Assembly (NCBI GenBank): GCA_002424645.1
Contig: DIKU01000086.1
Location: 1 to 5,951, forward strand
Direction of reading: 5' to 3'
Origin: Pelobacter sp. UBA5610
GTDB taxonomy: Bacteria > Desulfobacterota > Desulfuromonadia > Desulfuromonadales > Syntrophotaleaceae
DNA: 5,951 nucleotides
Shown: positions 4,795-5,951 of the stretch, piece after piece
Numbering within the stretch: the stretch's first letter is position 1
Layout: the number at the start of each line of letters is the position of its first letter
Made by a program: the position numbers and the translations under genes
The notes under the pieces: generated by a model
The model's input: the letters and a program-made list of their open reading frames with translations, nothing else
Told to the model about the DNA's origin: nothing
Database searches by the model: none

Positions 4795-5949
4795 TCAATC
4801 CTTGGTCAGGAGCTCTTCCAGCTTGGCTGCGACCCTTTCGGCCACGGGCGGATCGTAGTTGGCCATCACCGCCACTGTGTAGCCGAGGTCCATGTACATG
4901 GCCAAGTGCGAGTTGCTGCCGCCGGCGCCGCCGTTGTGGCCGATGATGCGGTGGCCGTTGACGAATTTTTCCTGGAAAAGGTAGGCGTAATGCGTTTTCG
5001 GGTCGCGCACCACCTTGCCGCTGGTCATCCGCTTGAAATTCTCGGCGCTCAGCAGCGTGCCGTTGCGCAGGGCGATGTCGAAATTCAGCAGGTCCTCGAC
5101 CGTGGAATAGCCGCCCCCGGCCGGCCCGCCCTTCAGGGGGTGGATGCCGATGTTGCTGCGCCAGTCCGGGTAGGACCTGCCCAGGGGAGAGCCCTTGGTG
5201 TAACCGACCGCCAGGTTGTCCACCACGGTGGTAATGTCGTAGCTGTCGCTGCGCGTCATCCCGGCCGGCCCGTAGATGTATTTCCGGACATAGTCGTAGT
5301 AGCTCATGCCGCTGAGCTTTTCGATGATCAGCCCCAGGACCAGCGGGCCGCAATTGCTGTACAAGAACTTTTCCCCAGGCTCGAACTGCAGGGGATTGCG
5401 GTTGGCCAGGTTGTCGTAGTCGGCCACTGTGGAAATCTCGAGTATCTTGGGCGACTGGAAGTATTCCTCCCAGTACTGCCCGAGGCCTGAAGTGTGCGTC
5501 AGCAGGTGGTGGATGGTGACCTTGTCGCGCACGGCCTGGTTGGGGTAATCGGGAAGGTAGTTGCCGACCTTGCCGTCCAGAGCGAGCTTGCCCTGCTGCA
5601 ACAGCTGCATGATCGCCGTCCCGGTGAACATCTTGTTCATCGAGCCCAGGTTGAAACGGGTGTCGGCGCGGTTGGGGACCTTGAACCCCTTGTCGGCGTA
5701 GCCGAGGGCTTTCTTGTAGATCGCTTTTCCGTCCTTGGCTACCAGCACGGCCCCGGAGAACTCGTCCCGGGCGGCCAGCTCGTCGATGAAGCGGTCGATG
5801 GTTTTTATCAGCTCCTCCTGGCTCGGCGCAGGAACGGGCCTGGCTGCTTCGTCCGGGCCGGCCGGGACAGGCGGCGGAGGCGGGACGGCCGCTGCCGGTA
5901 TTTCGGTGGGGCGCTTGCCGGCGGGCGTATCCGGCAACGCTGTCTGGGC
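4795..5949 (-). CDS. Serine beta-lactamase-family (class C/PBP4*-like) hydrolase, 5' end outside window
   Basis: About 384 codons are visible, ending at TGA 4797-4795. Numbering from the first possible internal start (TTG 5937): residues 12-40 form a Pro/Ala-rich linker, and the catalytic domain follows to the end. The three active-site motifs are present: S99-M-N-K102 (Ser-x-x-Lys nucleophile/base), Y193-S-N195 (Tyr-x-Asn) and H334-N-G336 (the HxG form of the KTG motif). HHLLTHTSGL (143-152) is the usual signature of this family. Such enzymes act on peptide, ester or amide substrates in the periplasm: D-aminopeptidase, esterase or penicillin-binding activity. The HxG variant is typical of esterase/peptidase relatives rather than true antibiotic-degrading AmpC, so resistance should not be assumed. 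The frame runs on to the window edge (AQTALPDT), so the TTG is not the real start and a signal peptide is probably just outside. High GC resembles the left flank. Confidence 0.9.
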   Translation of the reverse strand, partial: AQTALPDTPAGKRPTEIPAAAVPPPPPVPAGPDEAARPVPAPSQEELIKTIDRFIDELAARDEFSGAVLVAKDGKAIYKKALGYADKGFKVPNRADTRFNLGSMNKMFTGTAIMQLLQQGKLALDGKVGNYLPDYPNQAVRDKVTIHHLLTHTSGLGQYWEEYFQSPKILEISTVADYDNLANRNPLQFEPGEKFLYSNCGPLVLGLIIEKLSGMSYYDYVRKYIYGPAGMTRSDSYDITTVVDNLAVGYTKGSPLGRSYPDWRSNIGIHPLKGGPAGGGYSTVEDLLNFDIALRNGTLLSAENFKRMTSGKVVRDPKTHYAYLFQEKFVNGHRIIGHNGGAGGSNSHLAMYMDLGYTVAVMANYDPPVAERVAAKLEELLTKD

Positions 5950-5951
5950 GG

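Noticed and set aside
4708..5490. Plus-strand open frame opposite the hydrolase gene
   Set aside because: It is the antisense shadow of the beta-lactamase-family gene in high-GC DNA. It starts within the repeats and has no ribosome-binding site.
4795..5949. Antibiotic-resistance AmpC beta-lactamase
   Set aside because: Ser-x-x-Lys and Tyr-x-Asn are present, but the third motif is HNG rather than KTG and the linker is atypical, so a general serine hydrolase/PBP-like assignment is safer.

Overview
This is a bacterial window, probably from a Gram-negative-type cell envelope: it encodes several exported proteins with N-terminal signal peptides, and the penicillin-binding-protein-like hydrolase has a Pro/Ala-rich linker after its presumed signal peptide. 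The protein style and the scattered GGGACGGT-type palindromes recall Acidobacteriota/Aminicenantota-like environmental genomes. That placement is an impression and was not tested.

Layout. The two ends are GC-rich ordinary genome: the 3' end of a cupin-like gene (3-266, +), a complete TRIC/YicG-type (UPF0126) membrane protein gene (497-1105, -), and at the right edge a serine beta-lactamase-family hydrolase (4795 to the window end, -) whose 5' end lies outside. Between about 1110 and 4795 the base composition drops visibly, most strongly at 1650-2190 and 4500-4660. This middle part looks like an accessory island. It holds one two-gene cassette (2192-4126, +) surrounded by palindromic repeats and gene debris.

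Repeats. At least eight arms share a GGGACGGT(G)CTT core or its complement. Three pairs are arranged as terminal inverted repeats: a 344-bp element (1161-1504), a 148-bp element with perfect 15-bp ends (4262-4409) and an 83-bp palindrome (4479-4561). Three more are single direct copies of a 30-bp unit (1772-1801, 4671-4700, 4731-4760), two of them identical. The 344-bp element encloses, on the minus strand, a remnant that looks like the N-terminus of an IS200-like (Y1/REP-associated) transposase. This links the repeats to a REP/RAYT-type mobile family. A 24-codon shard of a VWA-domain gene (1571-1644, -) and a coding-like C-terminal remnant (310-438, -) are further signs of rearrangement.

The cassette. 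Gene 1 (2192-2983) encodes a secreted protein of about 233 residues after signal-peptide removal. Its His-Gly and Ala-Thr-Tyr-Cys-Cys motifs, followed by a Gly-Gly-Leu-Arg-Ile-Ala-Val-Gly segment and an Ala helix, are laid out like caspase/gingipain/CHAT (clan CD) peptidases, and it resembles DUF6345-type proteins. Gene 2 (3038-4126) encodes a second exported protein with a middle region like PepSY/FTP propeptides. The two are 54 bp apart, each has a strong Shine-Dalgarno sequence, and they are probably co-transcribed. A secreted peptidase-like protein with a separately encoded propeptide- or inhibitor-like partner is the most interesting hypothesis here. It is inference, not proof.
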